DNA of 64,000 nucleotides from Diadophis punctatus similis (GCA_023053685.1 JALIGW010000005.1:28756501-28820500); one strand, 5' to 3'. Positions 46,395-57,826 are shown, counted from the stretch's first letter. Notes: generated by a model from the letters alone, not told the origin. Translations and numbers: made by a program.

Positions 46395-46842
46395 ATGGAA
46401 TGGAATGGAATGGAATGGAATGGAATGGAATAGAATAGAATAGAATAGAATAGAATAGAATAGAATAGAATAGAATAGAATAGAATAGAATAGAATAGAA
46501 TAGAATAGAAGAGTTGGAAGGGACCTTGGAGGTCTTCTAGTCCTGCTCAGGCAGGGAAATCCTATACAGCACCATTTCAGACAAGTGGTTGTTCAATCTC
46601 TTCTTAAAAACTTACAGTTTTGGAGCATTCACAACTTCTGGAGGCAAGTTGTTCCACTGAACAACTCCAGAAGAACAACTTCTGGAGGCAAATTGGCAAC
46701 CCCTGAAATATTGGAACACTGCTATCATGTCACCCCTAGTCCTTCTTTTCATAAGACTAGACATATCCAGTTCCAGCAACCATTCTTTATATGTTTTAGC
46801 CTCAAGTCCCCTAATCATCTTTATTGCTCTTCTAGTCTAGCA
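46395..46842 (-). mobile_element. CR1 LINE 3' end, with (GGAAT)n/(AGAAT)n tail array
   Basis: GAGTTGGAAGGGACCTTGGA is the reversed CR1 3'UTR, and the array 46395-46510 is the expanded CR1 terminal repeat. The minus strand encodes the C-terminal blocks WNNLPPEVV and RRTRGDMIAVFQYFRG. An internal duplication (AACTTCTGGAGGCAA twice, 46635-46690) marks rearrangement. Confidence 0.88.
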
Positions 46843-47002
46843 GTAGATCAACAATGGCCTATTAAATCAGTTCTCAACCTTAGAACTCATGGTCCATTCA
46901 AACTTTTATATCTCTCAGTTCTGCTCAAACTGGATAAAACATGAACCCTTTCTTTCCCATCACCTGGCCACAATATTGCACATCTTCCTTCCCTTCCTGT
47001 TA

Positions 47003-47710
47003 CAGGTAGTCCTTGCTTACTGATTGCCTTGTTTATCGACCAAAAGTTGAACATCAATAAGTCCTATATGTGAGCTGTTTAACCATACAGGTGCACAGTA
47101 TTCCGCTGCAGAGTAGCAAAGCCCAAGGGCTGCACATCGAAGAGTTGGGGCTGAGGCTCCCCAAGTTGTTCCGCATAGTTTTTGTAAAATGTTATTTCTG
47201 CTGTTAAACTTGGCAGCCATGTTCTGGATATGTTTTTTTAAAGGACAAGGTCCTGTCTAAGGTAACCCCCAGATATTTTGGTGTTGTCTCATATGGGAGC
47301 AGTTTGTTGTTTAAATATACATTGAGTTCTCTTTTTGCCAATTTGTTATTGAGGTGGAAACATGATGTAACTGTTTTACTTATACTTTGGATTAGCCTCC
47401 ATTGGTGGAAATATGTACACACAATTTAATATTGTGTGTGACCAGCCATACGCTAAATAAATAAATCGACCAAAAGTATGACAGTTGAAAAAAAATAGCT
47501 TTGTAATCAGTCCTCCCATGTATGCCCAATGCAGCACCCCAAGATCACATGATCACCATCTGTGGGCTTCACAACTGACAAGCAGAATTAATGGAGAACC
47601 CAGAAGTAAAATCTCAGCTCACAATCATACAATGTCTCACTGAACAACCGTGGAACTTAGTGACAAAGTTACAGCTTCCAATTATGGTTGGTAACTGAGT
47701 ATTACCTATA
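47003..47710. mobile_element. TA-class palindromic element split by a LINE insertion
   Basis: CAGGTAGTCCTTGCTTACTG at the left and GGTAACTGAGTATTACCTA at the right with family-like interior (GATCACATGATCACCATC). Interrupted by 47048-47464, which is flanked by a duplicated ATCGACCAAAAGT. Confidence 0.75.
47048..47464 (-). mobile_element. LINE fragment with reverse-transcriptase remnant and 13-bp TSD
   Basis: ATCGACCAAAAGT at 47035-47047 and 47465-47477 is a perfect 13-bp target duplication. On the minus strand the insert encodes SKTVTSCFHLNNKLAKRELN, TPKYLGVTLDRTLSFKK and, after a frameshift, NNILQKLCGTTWGASAPTL and SAAEYCAPVWLNS. These are C-terminal reverse-transcriptase blocks of an I/Nimb-like LINE. 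The short part 47420-47464 ends CATACGCTAAATAAATAA, an A-rich tail on the plus strand. Opposite orientation of the two parts suggests a 5' inversion. Confidence 0.75.
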
Positions 47711-48164
47711 TTTTTTTTAAAAAAAGTTGCTACAAAGAAATATTTCTACTTTATTCCTATGAAATTGAATGAGCATTGCTTCATTTCTACTAAGTGGACC
47801 TACATAGGAACTAGTAAAGAAAGAACACCCTATTCCTTCTTTCTTTAGTTATTGGAACGTCAGAGCTACAAGTGTTACAATCGGGCAGAGGAGGCAAGAT
47901 CGGTTTAATGGAGATACTGTGAGAAGGTGGGGATGAGGCCAACTATGTGCATTTAAACACCTGAGAAAAGCAAGGCAAGGCATAGGCACTAGTGAGCAGC
48001 GAACAATCTCTCAAAGGGATAGCCAGGCACTAGTAGATCGATCTACACATAAGCCAAATGGTGAGACTTACCTTCCTTGCACAGAAGGAAAGGTAAGAAG
48101 CAGGGAAGGTCTTGGAGTGGCCATAATTTAGACTGAGCACCAGCGTAGCTTTATTGCTAATATC
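47711..48164. other. Unique DNA, no feature recognised
   Basis: No repeat or exon recognised. Confidence 0.35.
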
Positions 48165-48423
48165 CAGCAATATCCTCTACTCTTCTACTCGCAACAGAAT
48201 TCCTTATTCCACCAGACTTGAAATTTTAGGCTTAGACAACTTAGAGCTACGTCGCCTTCGATCTGATCTAAATGTAGTTCATAAAATCATCTGCCACAAT
48301 GTCCTACCTGTCAATGAATACTTCAGCTTCAACTGCAACAATACAAGAGCACACAATAGATTCAAACTCAATGTAAACCGCTCGAAACTCGACTGCAGAA
48401 AATACGACTTCAGCAACAGAGTA

Positions 48424-48424
<1 letters not shown>
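48165..48424 (+). pseudogene. LINE ORF2 C-terminal fragment (family of 15380-18573)
   Basis: The frame reads RNRIPYSTRLEILGLDNLEL, RRLRSDLNVVHKII and RSKLDCRKYDFSNRVI, matching the C-terminus of the intact ORF2 with few changes. It stops abruptly at NRVI where a (TG)n array begins, so both the 5' part and the 3'UTR/tail are missing. Confidence 0.9.

Positions 48425-48472
<48 letters not shown>
48425..48472. repeat. (TG)n microsatellite at a LINE breakpoint
   Basis: About 22 TG units replace the rest of the LINE. Confidence 0.95.
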
Positions 48473-48473
<1 letters not shown>

Positions 48474-48734
48474 TTAATCCACTCAAAATTGATTTCTATG
48501 GGATTTTAACATTTTCTTTCTTTTTTCTTTAAAGTACCTATTTTTGGACAATTTTTCTGTAATTTGGGTCACAAATAGCAATATGGGCTGTCAACTTCAT
48601 TTGGTGTTCTGCCCTAGGATGAAAAATAACAATCAAGGAGTTGGAGTTCCCATTGTTCCCTATGGCGGTGTTCAAAATATTTTGAGTTTTGATCTGTCAG
48701 AACACAAAACATTAGACTGGTAGAAGGTTCAGAA
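48473..48734. other. Unrecognised DNA
   Basis: No exon or repeat recognised. Confidence 0.35.
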
Positions 48735-49405
48735 TGTTTTTGTTTTTATTTTTTTATAATATTTTTTTTATTTTTTAGCAAAACAAATACATCTTTTATG
48801 AACAAAGTGTTGTCCGGATTCCTTTTCTTACATCATTTCTTATACATAATCAATAATACATTTTATTTCCAATTTCAGCAATAACATTCTTTTTCCATAA
48901 TTCTTTATCCTTATTTATTTTTCCCCTTATACATGCTTATTATCACATATCACTATATGCCCTTCATTTCTAATCTATTATATTAACCTCAATTATTTAC
49001 CATAGTTTCATTTCTCGAAACACATTTTAAATTCCCCCTCTAGTTTTTTAGCCATCTAAGTTTACATCTTAATTTAATTTATGACAAAACCAATCCAAAT
49101 TTCAGTTCAAGTTTCATCTACTAAAGTATTTTGCTATCTAAAACATAGTTTACCTTATTTCAATTTTACATATATGAAGAACCATTTTTTCCATCAAAAA
49201 ATTGTAATACTAGTACAATTCTATCAAATAATATTATATCTACTAATATATAACCTATTTTAATTTTCTTCTCAAACATACTTAAAATCACTATACCATT
49301 ATACACCCTTAATTTCTTATCTCTTATAATATACTCAATTATTTACCATATTTTTTATTTCTCAAAACACATTTTAAATTTTGTATCAATTTTCAGTTCA
49401 ATGTA

Positions 49406-49555
49406 CTGTATTTTTCGGAGTATAAGATGCACCTTTCCCCCCTAAAAGTGACTGAAAATTTGGGTGTGTCTTATACTCTGAATGTAGCTTTTTCGAAGCT
49501 TTTTCCCCAGCCCTAACGAGGTGCTAATGATCTTCCCCAACTCTTCCCGGCTTGT
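49406..49555. mobile_element. MITE with CTGTATTTTTCGGAG end (family of 42608)
   Basis: CTGTATTTTTCGGAGTATAA after TA (49404-49405), and GTGTGTCTTATACTCTGAAT nearby, match the element at 42608-43877. The right terminus is not clear. It cuts the ORF1-like frame. Confidence 0.6.
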
Positions 49556-49962
49556 CTCACCAGAATTTTACTTTTTTGCTTCTTGTTGTTTCCCTCTTTA
49601 CCTTTTAAGTGTTTCTTTTTTGGGAAGCATTTCCTCTTTTTCCTCTCTACTCTTTTTGTACTACTGTAAATCTCAGTGAAATTGTCTACCTGATTTTCAT
49701 TTCTATCTTCCTTTTCCTCATTATTAGTTCCTTGTTTCTCATTTGTATTCTCTTTTACCAATTCTTGATTTTTATTTTCATCTTCTTTTTGCTCATTATT
49801 AACTTCTTGCTTCTCACTTGTATTCTCTTTTGCAAGTTCCTCTTCTATTTCCTGTTCTATATGTTTCAGTGGTTTTTCTGGCTCTACAATATCTTTTAAT
49901 GTTGCATGTGCATTTTTTAACATCCCAAGCAGTTCTTCATACATCCAAAACTCCATTTTCAA
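49513..49962 (-). pseudogene. ORF1-like K/E-rich frame of the L1-like element
   Basis: 149 codons. The start MKMEFWMYEELLGMLKNAHA is followed by an acidic/basic region with two roughly 25-residue repeats of the form L(A/V)KENT(S/N)EKQ..NNE(Q/E)KED, then a basic stretch RVERKKRKCFPKKKHLKGK. The last codons (SWGRSLAPR) come from the inserted MITE, so the true frame is truncated. No known catalytic domain. I take it as a retroelement nucleic-acid-binding protein remnant; a host gene exon is less likely. Confidence 0.4.
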
Positions 49963-50800
49963 TTTACCATTTTTTCAACTTTTATATTATACCACAATTA
50001 ACTCCCTCTTCTCGTTTTCCAATTTTAATTTCCAGTCCCAATTTTAGTCCAAATCTATTCAAATGTCTTATATCTTCCACAGCTGAAGAAAAACTAAATC
50101 AAACAATGAAACGGAACCAGACATTCCTTAAAAATTCTCACAACAGTCAACTTATCTTTCTTTTAGTCAAGGTCAGTCTTTCTCTGTGCTTTGTTTCCTG
50201 TAGCTTTCACTGAGTGTTCTACTTACTTTCCTCCAGTAGATGGCTCTCTCAAATCCCCATACTGTCCATTCGTTTACTTGTCAAGGATACCAAAAAGCTT
50301 TAAATCCATTCAAAGAGAAAAAAAGATTCTTTTTATTTTCCAAATCTTCTTTTTTTTGTTCTTTTAAAACTTCTTTATTTTCATTTCTAATCAATAAAAA
50401 TTTTCCTTGGGCTTTCACTGTTTCAATCCCAATTTTAAATTTTCTTTTACCTGTAAGTTACCTCTGGGTTCCAACACTTCATCCAAACACCACTCCTGCT
50501 CAAAATCTTAGTCCGGTTGCCCCAGCTCCTGAGCGGTCATTGAAAGATGGCCACTACCCCCACCGTCAGTTTGAAGACCTTGTTCCTGACCTGCCAAGGA
50601 GCTTGCCTTGCTCCCCAATACTCTTCCAAAATGCCTCTTCTTATTCGCCGTCCCTTCAGGACGGTTCCGGTCTGAAGACCCCAACAGCGGTTTGTCTGGC
50701 TGGGTTTTCGTGAAACTCATCAGAGCTCGCTATTTTCCCAGCCGGTCTCGCCGTGACGCTTCCGGTTTTTTTCCCCCAAGAGTGATTTTGTTTTGAATTT

Positions 50801-51160
50801 CATCTTCTTCTCTTTACATTCTATAAATAGTAATTTTACAATGGCAACTCTGGAAAAAGAATGTGCTTAAATCTGTTTAAATAAGGTTGGCTTACTTTGC
50901 AGAAGGACTTTTGCTAATATTGTGTTCTTTTATCACAGTGGTGTCTAAACACTCCCCCCCTTTGGATGCCATATCCCAAATATAAAACCCTTTTCCCCTC
51001 AAAACCCTCAAAATTTCAGTTACTTAACTCAGCACTAGATTTCTCATTTGCATTCAAAAGGCCCCAGATTCACTTTCTGCTATTTCCATATACAGTACAT
51101 CTGAAATCCTACAAGGTTTCTATTGGTCAATACAAAGTATTCTGAGTTACATGGATAAGA
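50801..51160. other. Unique DNA, no feature recognised
   Basis: No repeat or exon recognised. Confidence 0.35.
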
Positions 51161-51394
51161 GCCGAGGTGGCGCAGCGGTTAGAGGCAGGTACTGCAGGCC
51201 ACTTTATCTGACATGATCCGCAGGTCAGCGGTTCAAATCTCACCGGCTCAAGGTTGACTCAGCCTTCCATCCTTCCGAGGTAGGTAAAATGAGGACCCAG
51301 ATTGTTGGGGGCAATGTAAATATAAATATACATTGCTTACTGGTGTAAACCACTTAGAGAGTGCTTGCACTGTGAGGCGGTATATAAATCTCAC
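51161..51394 (+). mobile_element. tRNA-derived SINE, well preserved
   Basis: GAGGTGGCGCAGCGGTTAGA is an A box and GCGGTTCAAATCTC a good B box. The body has AGGTTGACTCAGCCTTCC and the 3' end GCGGTATATAAATCTCAC. It is the best-preserved SINE here and carries a very long tail. Confidence 0.9.
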
Positions 51395-51546
<152 letters not shown>

Positions 51547-52689
51547 TTCTTTAATATAGTTATAAAATATATATCTATTTATGTTACTGAAATAGCTATA
51601 TGATCAATATGTTTTAGTGCTAAAATTTGGATAATGGAATATCTTACACTAAATATACATTTATTACAAATACAAATGCAAAAACTCCTTATCAGTATTT
51701 TATTTATTAAGGACAGTTATAATAATTTTGCTCACCATGTAGCCCTTCATTGATTGAGATCTCAATAACATCATATCCCTTCACCCACCTGGTGATGAGG
51801 GAATGAAAGCTATCTACCACGATACCTGGTTGATGAAAGTGTATGTGTGTTTATAACTTACTTGAAATCGACTCATGGTTTGAGTGATATCTGAAACACC
51901 TCATCATCCTGAAAGACACCAATGGGACTTATTTTTAGGAACTAAGCACTTTAAAAAGTCACAATTAAGAAACAATGGAAGAATCAGTTTGGTATAAAAT
52001 GTGATGCATATTGCAGTCAAGAATATTCTATCTCTGAAATGCAGGTTATTTTTTAGTTTCTTTTTTTTTCTCCAACACTTTTACTAAACATGTTAGTTTC
52101 AGAAATAAGAGACTATTCTGTTTTTTTCTCTAAATTACTTGAGAATGACAAGTGGCTGCTAAATCATTACTTATTTTGAAGATCTGTTTCCCACGTTTCC
52201 CAATGGTTTTATTGGTTGATTGTGCACTATTTGGAAATGCACATTATTTTCCTTGCTCTTTAGCCAGATCTTCTTCACTGAAAAAAAGACCAAGTTCCTA
52301 TATCCATTTTTCTTTTACTCATAGCTAGATCAATCAATGGTTTGTTTGTAAAATCCTGTGCTGGAACATAGCAGAACCTTTTGTAGGAACTATACTGTGT
52401 AGTTTTCAGTGATTGTCACACCAAATATTCTTAAGTGTGCACAGATGAAATGATGACAGTATATTAAATATCTCTGCATGATGCTAAAAGTAGTAAGTGA
52501 ACTACTCAGTCATTCATTTAAGATGTGAACTGACTCACTCAGTCATGGATGTTGTGAGTAGCTCCAAGAACACCATTTGGTCTTCACTTAAAATCACTGA
52601 CAGTTTAAAAGAGACAAATAATTTCAACATGTTGAAAAACTGCTACATATAAAACCAACATACAAAAAAGAAGCTTGTTGAACACTTTC
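51547..52689. other. Unique DNA, no gene recognised
   Basis: No repeat or exon recognised. Confidence 0.4.
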
Positions 52690-52893
52690 TGTTAAGTATT
52701 GAGACTGTATAGTTTACTCCAAGGTCCGCTATTCAAGTGGGAAAATGGAGACTGTTGATTGGTCGAGCCATCTGACAGCTCCCTATAAAAGGGAGAGCTG
52801 TCAGCCTGGCTCTCTGCTGGATCTTATTCACTGCTACAATAAAGAGCTGTTGTTTAAACCTGTCTCAAGCCTCTTCAGTCCCAGTATTTAACA
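52690..52893 (+). mobile_element. Solo LTR, 204 bp
   Basis: TGTTAAGTAT... and ...TATTTAACA are inverted TG...CA ends. Inside: GTTGATTGG, promoter CCCTATAAAAGGG, GAGCTGTCAG and CAATAAAGAGC as polyadenylation signal. The flanking 5-mers CTTTC (52685-52689) and GTTTC (52894-52898) are a near-matching target duplication. No internal region, so it is a recombined solo LTR. Related to 35624-35845. Confidence 0.85.
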
Positions 52894-53879
52894 GTTTCAA
52901 TACAGCATCAGTATTGGGGGGGGGGGATCTTCACTTAAGTGTCATTTTTCAACTCTCGCTTTCCTCGATACCAAGACATTATTTTCATATAAGAAAATGA
53001 AGGAAAAAGTTATTGTTTCACAGTGCCCAATCTCATCTAATTTATTCACCCCTTTTATTTTTTCCTAGAGCCATGTTATTATTTGCTATTTGCTTAACTG
53101 GATTTTGCTTATAATAGATTTACAGCTATGTGCTCTGTGACTGCAATGGGTATAATGCCACTCAAAAGGGAAGACACATTCCAAGGTTTGCTATAAAACT
53201 TTCAGTTTTTACAATGGTGCAATCATACCGCTTTTTCAACATTATGATATGCCCAGTATTGTATAACAAAGGACATAATACAAGTCTGAAAGAGCTTTCA
53301 GACGAATCAAATCCTAAGTAATGAATGAAAAGGGATAATAGAAATTCCTTTGAAAGGTTCATTTATGGGGAAAGCATTTTAATAGAAAAATATGTGCCAT
53401 AGCAAATGTCACTAAAGCATTAACATTAAATAAAAGCAGACAATATAGCTTAATGCCCTGCAGATCACTAAAGACTAAAATATTGCAAATGTCAATATTG
53501 TAGCAATTTTCAAAATTTTGTGGTTTCAGACAAAACATGAACCTGCTAAGAAACATTTATTTTTATGCTCCAGTTCTGCTGCATAGCTATAGAAGCAAAG
53601 CAGGGGGCAATTCTGCAAAGGATGATAATATATAATATACAAATACGTCGTATGAATTTTATAATCAGTTAATTAATTTATTAAATTATAAAATCTTTAT
53701 TTACTTGGAAAAGCAATAATTAAATGAATATTCACCCCCTTTTAAGACTTTCTATTAATTATGTTTATGAAATGCTTGCAGCTATAATGTTAGACAAAGG
53801 AAGCTTTATCTTTATATGCCAAAGCTACATTGTATTGTGGTACAAATGATGGTACTGACTTTGTGTCTACATAATTACT
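52894..53879. other. Unique AT-rich DNA, no gene recognised
   Basis: Short frames only. Confidence 0.35.
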
Positions 53880-54830
53880 GAAATCTTATCCCTTTTCTGT
53901 TTGCACATCATCTTCTGTTTTTTGGAATAGTTAAACTCCATTTTACTTTTTAATAACATTTTAGAAATCATTCTGATTCAGGTAAACAGAATTTGATTGC
54001 TTTGATGGATTGAAAATGGTTAGCTCAGCCAGAGCTTATTTGATTTGTTTCTTCAGGGATTACAAAGAATAGGATTTTATCTCCCAAATTGACAAAAGAG
54101 GCAATCTCTGCATTTTTTTGCTTACGAAATGGCAGTTGCACTAAGCCACAGTGCCTTCCACGCGGGCAAAGTATTAGTCATGGGGCTGCTTTTTATTCAT
54201 CTGCAAAGTTTTATTTCGAATGGTGTACGGTGTCAAGCTTCTTTGCTCTTAGAAATTAAGAGCAAAGTGGGGTGAGCTGGGGGTGGCGTGGGTCTGAAAT
54301 AGAAGAACAGAAGAAGAAGAAAAACCAAAATTCTGTGTAAAGCAGCAATGGTGCAGTGCATTGGCACACAATATTAAAAACAAACACTCTTTTTTTTATC
54401 ATAATGGCCATTATAGGCAAATGGTCTTCAGGTTTAATGCTGTGGATTTACAGCTGAAAATCCCTCCAAAGCTGGAGGTGTCATTGGGCTGATTGCTTGT
54501 CCAAGTTCACCCGGAAGGTTCTCATGTGGTTTTCATGAGAGCTACAATCTACGACCTAGTCAGATTACAGAGCTTCTTTGATGCTACTTTCCATTTTATC
54601 CTGTGTGACATGACATTTGTAAAGCAGAAGGAGTCAAGAAAATGTCAATATACAATATAGAGATGATACAAGCACCTCAAATAATATGTTTGCAAATCTT
54701 CTTATGCCATTGGTCACTCTGCTGAGGCCTCTTCAGCGATACTGCCTGCAATACTGATTATTTTATCCTCAATCCCTTTGTCATTTTCTATGAAGCATGT
54801 TTTTTTTTAAAAGGAAAAAAAATCAGCAAT
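53880..54830. other. Unique DNA, conserved-element-like at 53880-54420
   Basis: No repeats over almost 1 kb. 53880-54420 contains TTTGATTTGTTTC, ATTACAAAG and GGCAGTTGCACTAAGCC-type mixed sequence and a 14-nt self-complementary pair (TTTGCTCTTA...TAAGAGCAAA, 54241-54266). Candidate regulatory block only. Confidence 0.3.
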
Positions 54831-55484
54831 GTTATGTTATTTTACTTTATTCTCCCTTCACTTCCTTGCAGAGGTATGCTAGGGATAGCCCATTCAAGAG
54901 CTCTTATCTCTGCTTTCAGCAAGTATGAAGAATGTGATTTTTATTGCTGGTGTTTGAAGCAAGGTTTTTCACAAAGGAGTCCAAAGGTTATTCGCTTTGG
55001 GGCTACCCAGGAATACAACCAGTAGATGCTCTACTAGGCAAACACCCTTATTCAAATGTTAAAGTGGCACTCTCTTTGATTGGCCTGACACTTGAGTCCA
55101 AATCTTAGAAAGTCATCCTCCGGATATTTTCTAAAACTGAGATTTGAGATTACAATCCAGGAAGCTCAAAATAGCGTTTATAAAAATAGATAGAAAAATG
55201 CTGCGGCTATCAGTGATCAGTACCCCCTGATTAGTTAGAGGAATCCTTTCCCCTCAGCTCCACCCTCCCTTCAGTTGTGAACTCTATAGAGAATGTGTAT
55301 GAGAGAAAGGTTTAAATCCAAAAGAATTAATGAAAGACAAGAGTTTTCCTCTGGTGGGTAATATGCCCTTTAAGATAGCAGGCCCAGCTAGTGGATTGCC
55401 TGAACAAGTCAAATCACTTAAATCTTGATGAATGGCCTGCCTAATTGGGTGGCAAGAGATCTGTTGAAATGGTAGCACCCAGGG
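54831..55484. other. Unique DNA, no gene recognised
   Basis: A 63-codon frame preceded by a CTTCCTTGCAG acceptor-like site (about 54862-54872) has no recognised motif. Confidence 0.3.
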
Positions 55485-55761
55485 CAGTGGTGAAATCCAA
55501 TTTTTTTTAACTACCGGTTCTGTGGGCGTGGCTTGGTGGGTGTGGCAGGGGAAGGATACTACAAAATCCCCATTCCCTCCCCACTCCTGGGGGAAGGATA
55601 TTGCAAAATCTCAATTCCCACCCCACTCTGGAGCCAGCCAGAAGTGGTATTTGCCGGTTCTCCGCACTACTCAAAATTTCCGCTACCGGTTCTCCGAACT
55701 ATTCAAAATTTTCACTACCGGTTCTCCAGAACCTGTTAGAATCTGCTGGATTTCACCCCTG
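55485..55761. mobile_element. MITE, 277 bp, CAGTGGTGAAATCCA ends
   Basis: CAGTGGTGAAATCCA pairs with TGGATTTCACCCCTG. The 8-mers ACCCAGGG (55477-55484) and ACCCAAGG (55762-55769) match 7/8. The interior has three CTACCGGTTCTC-type repeats and a duplicated GGGGAAGGATA unit. Confidence 0.87.
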
Positions 55762-56061
55762 ACCCAAGGTCTTTTAACTCTTCTGCTACTTTGTGAAAAG
55801 AAGTCAGGGATGTAGAACATTATGCATCTGGTGTTGCATCCTCTTGGAGTATTTATTTAATTGATCTAGTTCTGAACCTGTCTGATTCCTTAATGAGTCT
55901 AAGTGGCTTACAATTAAAAGAAAAACAACAACATGTGTATGTATTCTACCTACCTACCTACCTGCCTGCCTGCCTGCCAGCCTACCTGTACAATCAATTG
56001 AAAAATGATATGCCTTAACATGGGTGTTTCTGAAAGCCACGAGGGTGGGGAGCTATATAAA
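55762..56061. other. Unique DNA with (TACC)n/(TGCC)n
   Basis: A short TACC then TGCC array lies at about 55948-55980. Confidence 0.5.
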
Positions 56062-56463
56062 TATAGTTAACCCTCTACTTGCAACCACAATTGAGCCCAA
56101 AATTTTTGTTGCTAAGTGAAACATTTGTTAATTGAGTTTGACCCATTTTACAACCTTTCGTACCACAGATGTTAAGTGAATCACCATAGTTGTTAAAATT
56201 AGTCAAACTGTTGCTAAGTAAAGATGACTTCCCCATTGACTTTGCTTGTCAGAAGGTCACAAAAGGGGCTCGTGTGACTCTGGGACACAGCCACAGTCAT
56301 AAATGTGAGTCAATTGCCAAGTATCTGAATTCTGACCACATGACCATGGGGTTGCTACAATGGTCGTAAAGTGTGAAAACCGGTCAAAAATCATTTCCCC
56401 CCCAGTGCTGTTGTAACTTTGAATGGTCACTAAACAAACTCATGTAAGTTGAGGACTACCTGT
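56062..56463. mobile_element. TA-class palindromic element, near complete
   Basis: CCTCTACTTGCAACCACAA start, CAGAAGGTCACAAAAGG and CATGACCATGGGG interior, GTTGAGGACTACCTGTA end. Confidence 0.85.
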
Positions 56464-57045
56464 ACTTTGGATCATACTCTTTGCAAACAAAAATCTGCAT
56501 GTGAGGACTATTGTACAATACATAAATGGGCAGCTATGCACCACATAATCAGGCTTATCATGATACGGTGTTCCAATTATGCGGGTCATCTATGTGTGAA
56601 CTGCGGTTCTGTTGTAGATGGTGAGGAGGGCCTTAGCTTTAAATCTATATGGATGCAACATTCTCTGAGTAGAATGTTGGCTCAATCCCCATTTCACAGG
56701 ATTGTTGCAAGCCCATAATATGGAAGAAAACATTGGTGTGTTTCAGTGGAGAAAAAGAGGGCCATATAAATATAAGAAATAAATATAATTCCAATAGTGA
56801 TCAAATGAAGTTTTAATAGTTGGGCTGCTGCTTTGATGAGCTTGTTTTCAGCCATAACTTCTCACTGGCTCTTTACAAATCCATACAAGTGCACAAATTA
56901 AACACTTTTTGCTCAGATTGCTGTAAAGAATTAAGGATAGTTGTTAGTGTAGATTCTAATAGGAAATAGTTTTAGGAGGAAAAGGTATGTCAGACATGGA
57001 ATGGCAAAAGAGAGAAAAGGAACTGCACCTGGACAGTTCTAGACA
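56464..57045. other. Unique DNA with possible SINE remnant
   Basis: TTTCACAGGATTGTTGCAAG and CCATATAAATATAAGAAAT at 56690-56790 resemble a Sauria SINE 3' end, diverged. Confidence 0.3.
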
Positions 57046-57047
57046 GA

Positions 57048-57081
57048 CAGGGAGGGAGGGAGGGAGGGAGGGAGGGAAGGA

Positions 57082-57165
<84 letters not shown>

Positions 57166-57231
57166 GCTAGATAGCTAGATAGCTAGAGAGAGAGAGAGAG
57201 AGAAGCAAAACATTTTGTACATTACCGAATA

Positions 57232-57327
<96 letters not shown>

Positions 57328-57330
57328 CCC
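57048..57330. repeat. (GGGA)n (AG)n (TAGC)n then (CT)n arrays
   Basis: (GGGA)n 57048-57078, (AG)n 57083-57160, TAGATAGC units to 57187, (AG)n 57188-57202, then (CT)n 57234-57325. The AG and CT blocks are inverse of each other across a roughly 30-bp spacer. Confidence 0.97.
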
Positions 57331-57535
57331 TCTACCTCCAATACAACTAATTCTGTTGTTGCCTTGTAATTAAACTACATGATAATGCCATTCAGATTGA
57401 CAATTATTTCTGCCAGGCATTTACCTCCAATACATGGGTCACTGCTGAGAAGGACTTTAAAGAGGATTGGTTAAGAGGTCAACTGGAACAGAATTTCAGA
57501 CTGAAATCTGCACAGTTCAGAAGGCCATTAAACTG

Positions 57536-57537
<2 letters not shown>

Positions 57538-57599
<62 letters not shown>
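57538..57599. repeat. (AC)n microsatellite
   Basis: About 31 AC units. Confidence 0.97.
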
Positions 57600-57601
<2 letters not shown>

Positions 57602-57826
57602 TCACATTGAATTATATGCAACGGCACATTAGGAACATGTGTAGAACGATATTGTATTTAAGAAATTGTGCCATTAGGAGAATGAGAAATGGAATGAACT
57701 GAAACATCAAGTCCTATTCAGGAAACAAAAGTGATAGGATGAGCTGGAATCTCTGTCCTGTGACAGCCATTAGATAAGTCAAGATAGAGCAGCAAACACA
57801 GGGGATATTATAAGAATAGCCTAGAT

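Larger units (their letters stand above)
48735..50800 (-). mobile_element. Antisense L1-like element: GC-rich 5' end, ORF1-like frame, A-rich 3' tail
   Basis: Read on the minus strand it begins GC-rich (50500-50780, several CpG), then an A-rich leader, a charged frame (49962 downward), an AT-rich 3' part and an A-rich tail (48735-48775). This order fits an L1-type retrotransposon without ORF2. A TA-class MITE (49406 to about 49555) lies inside. I could not confirm a target duplication, so the boundaries are approximate. Confidence 0.4.

Noticed and set aside
49609..50213. Plus-strand F/L-rich frames at 49609-49899 and 49818-50213
   Set aside because: They are the complement of an A-rich antisense retroelement. 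Their hydrophobic look comes from T-rich codons.
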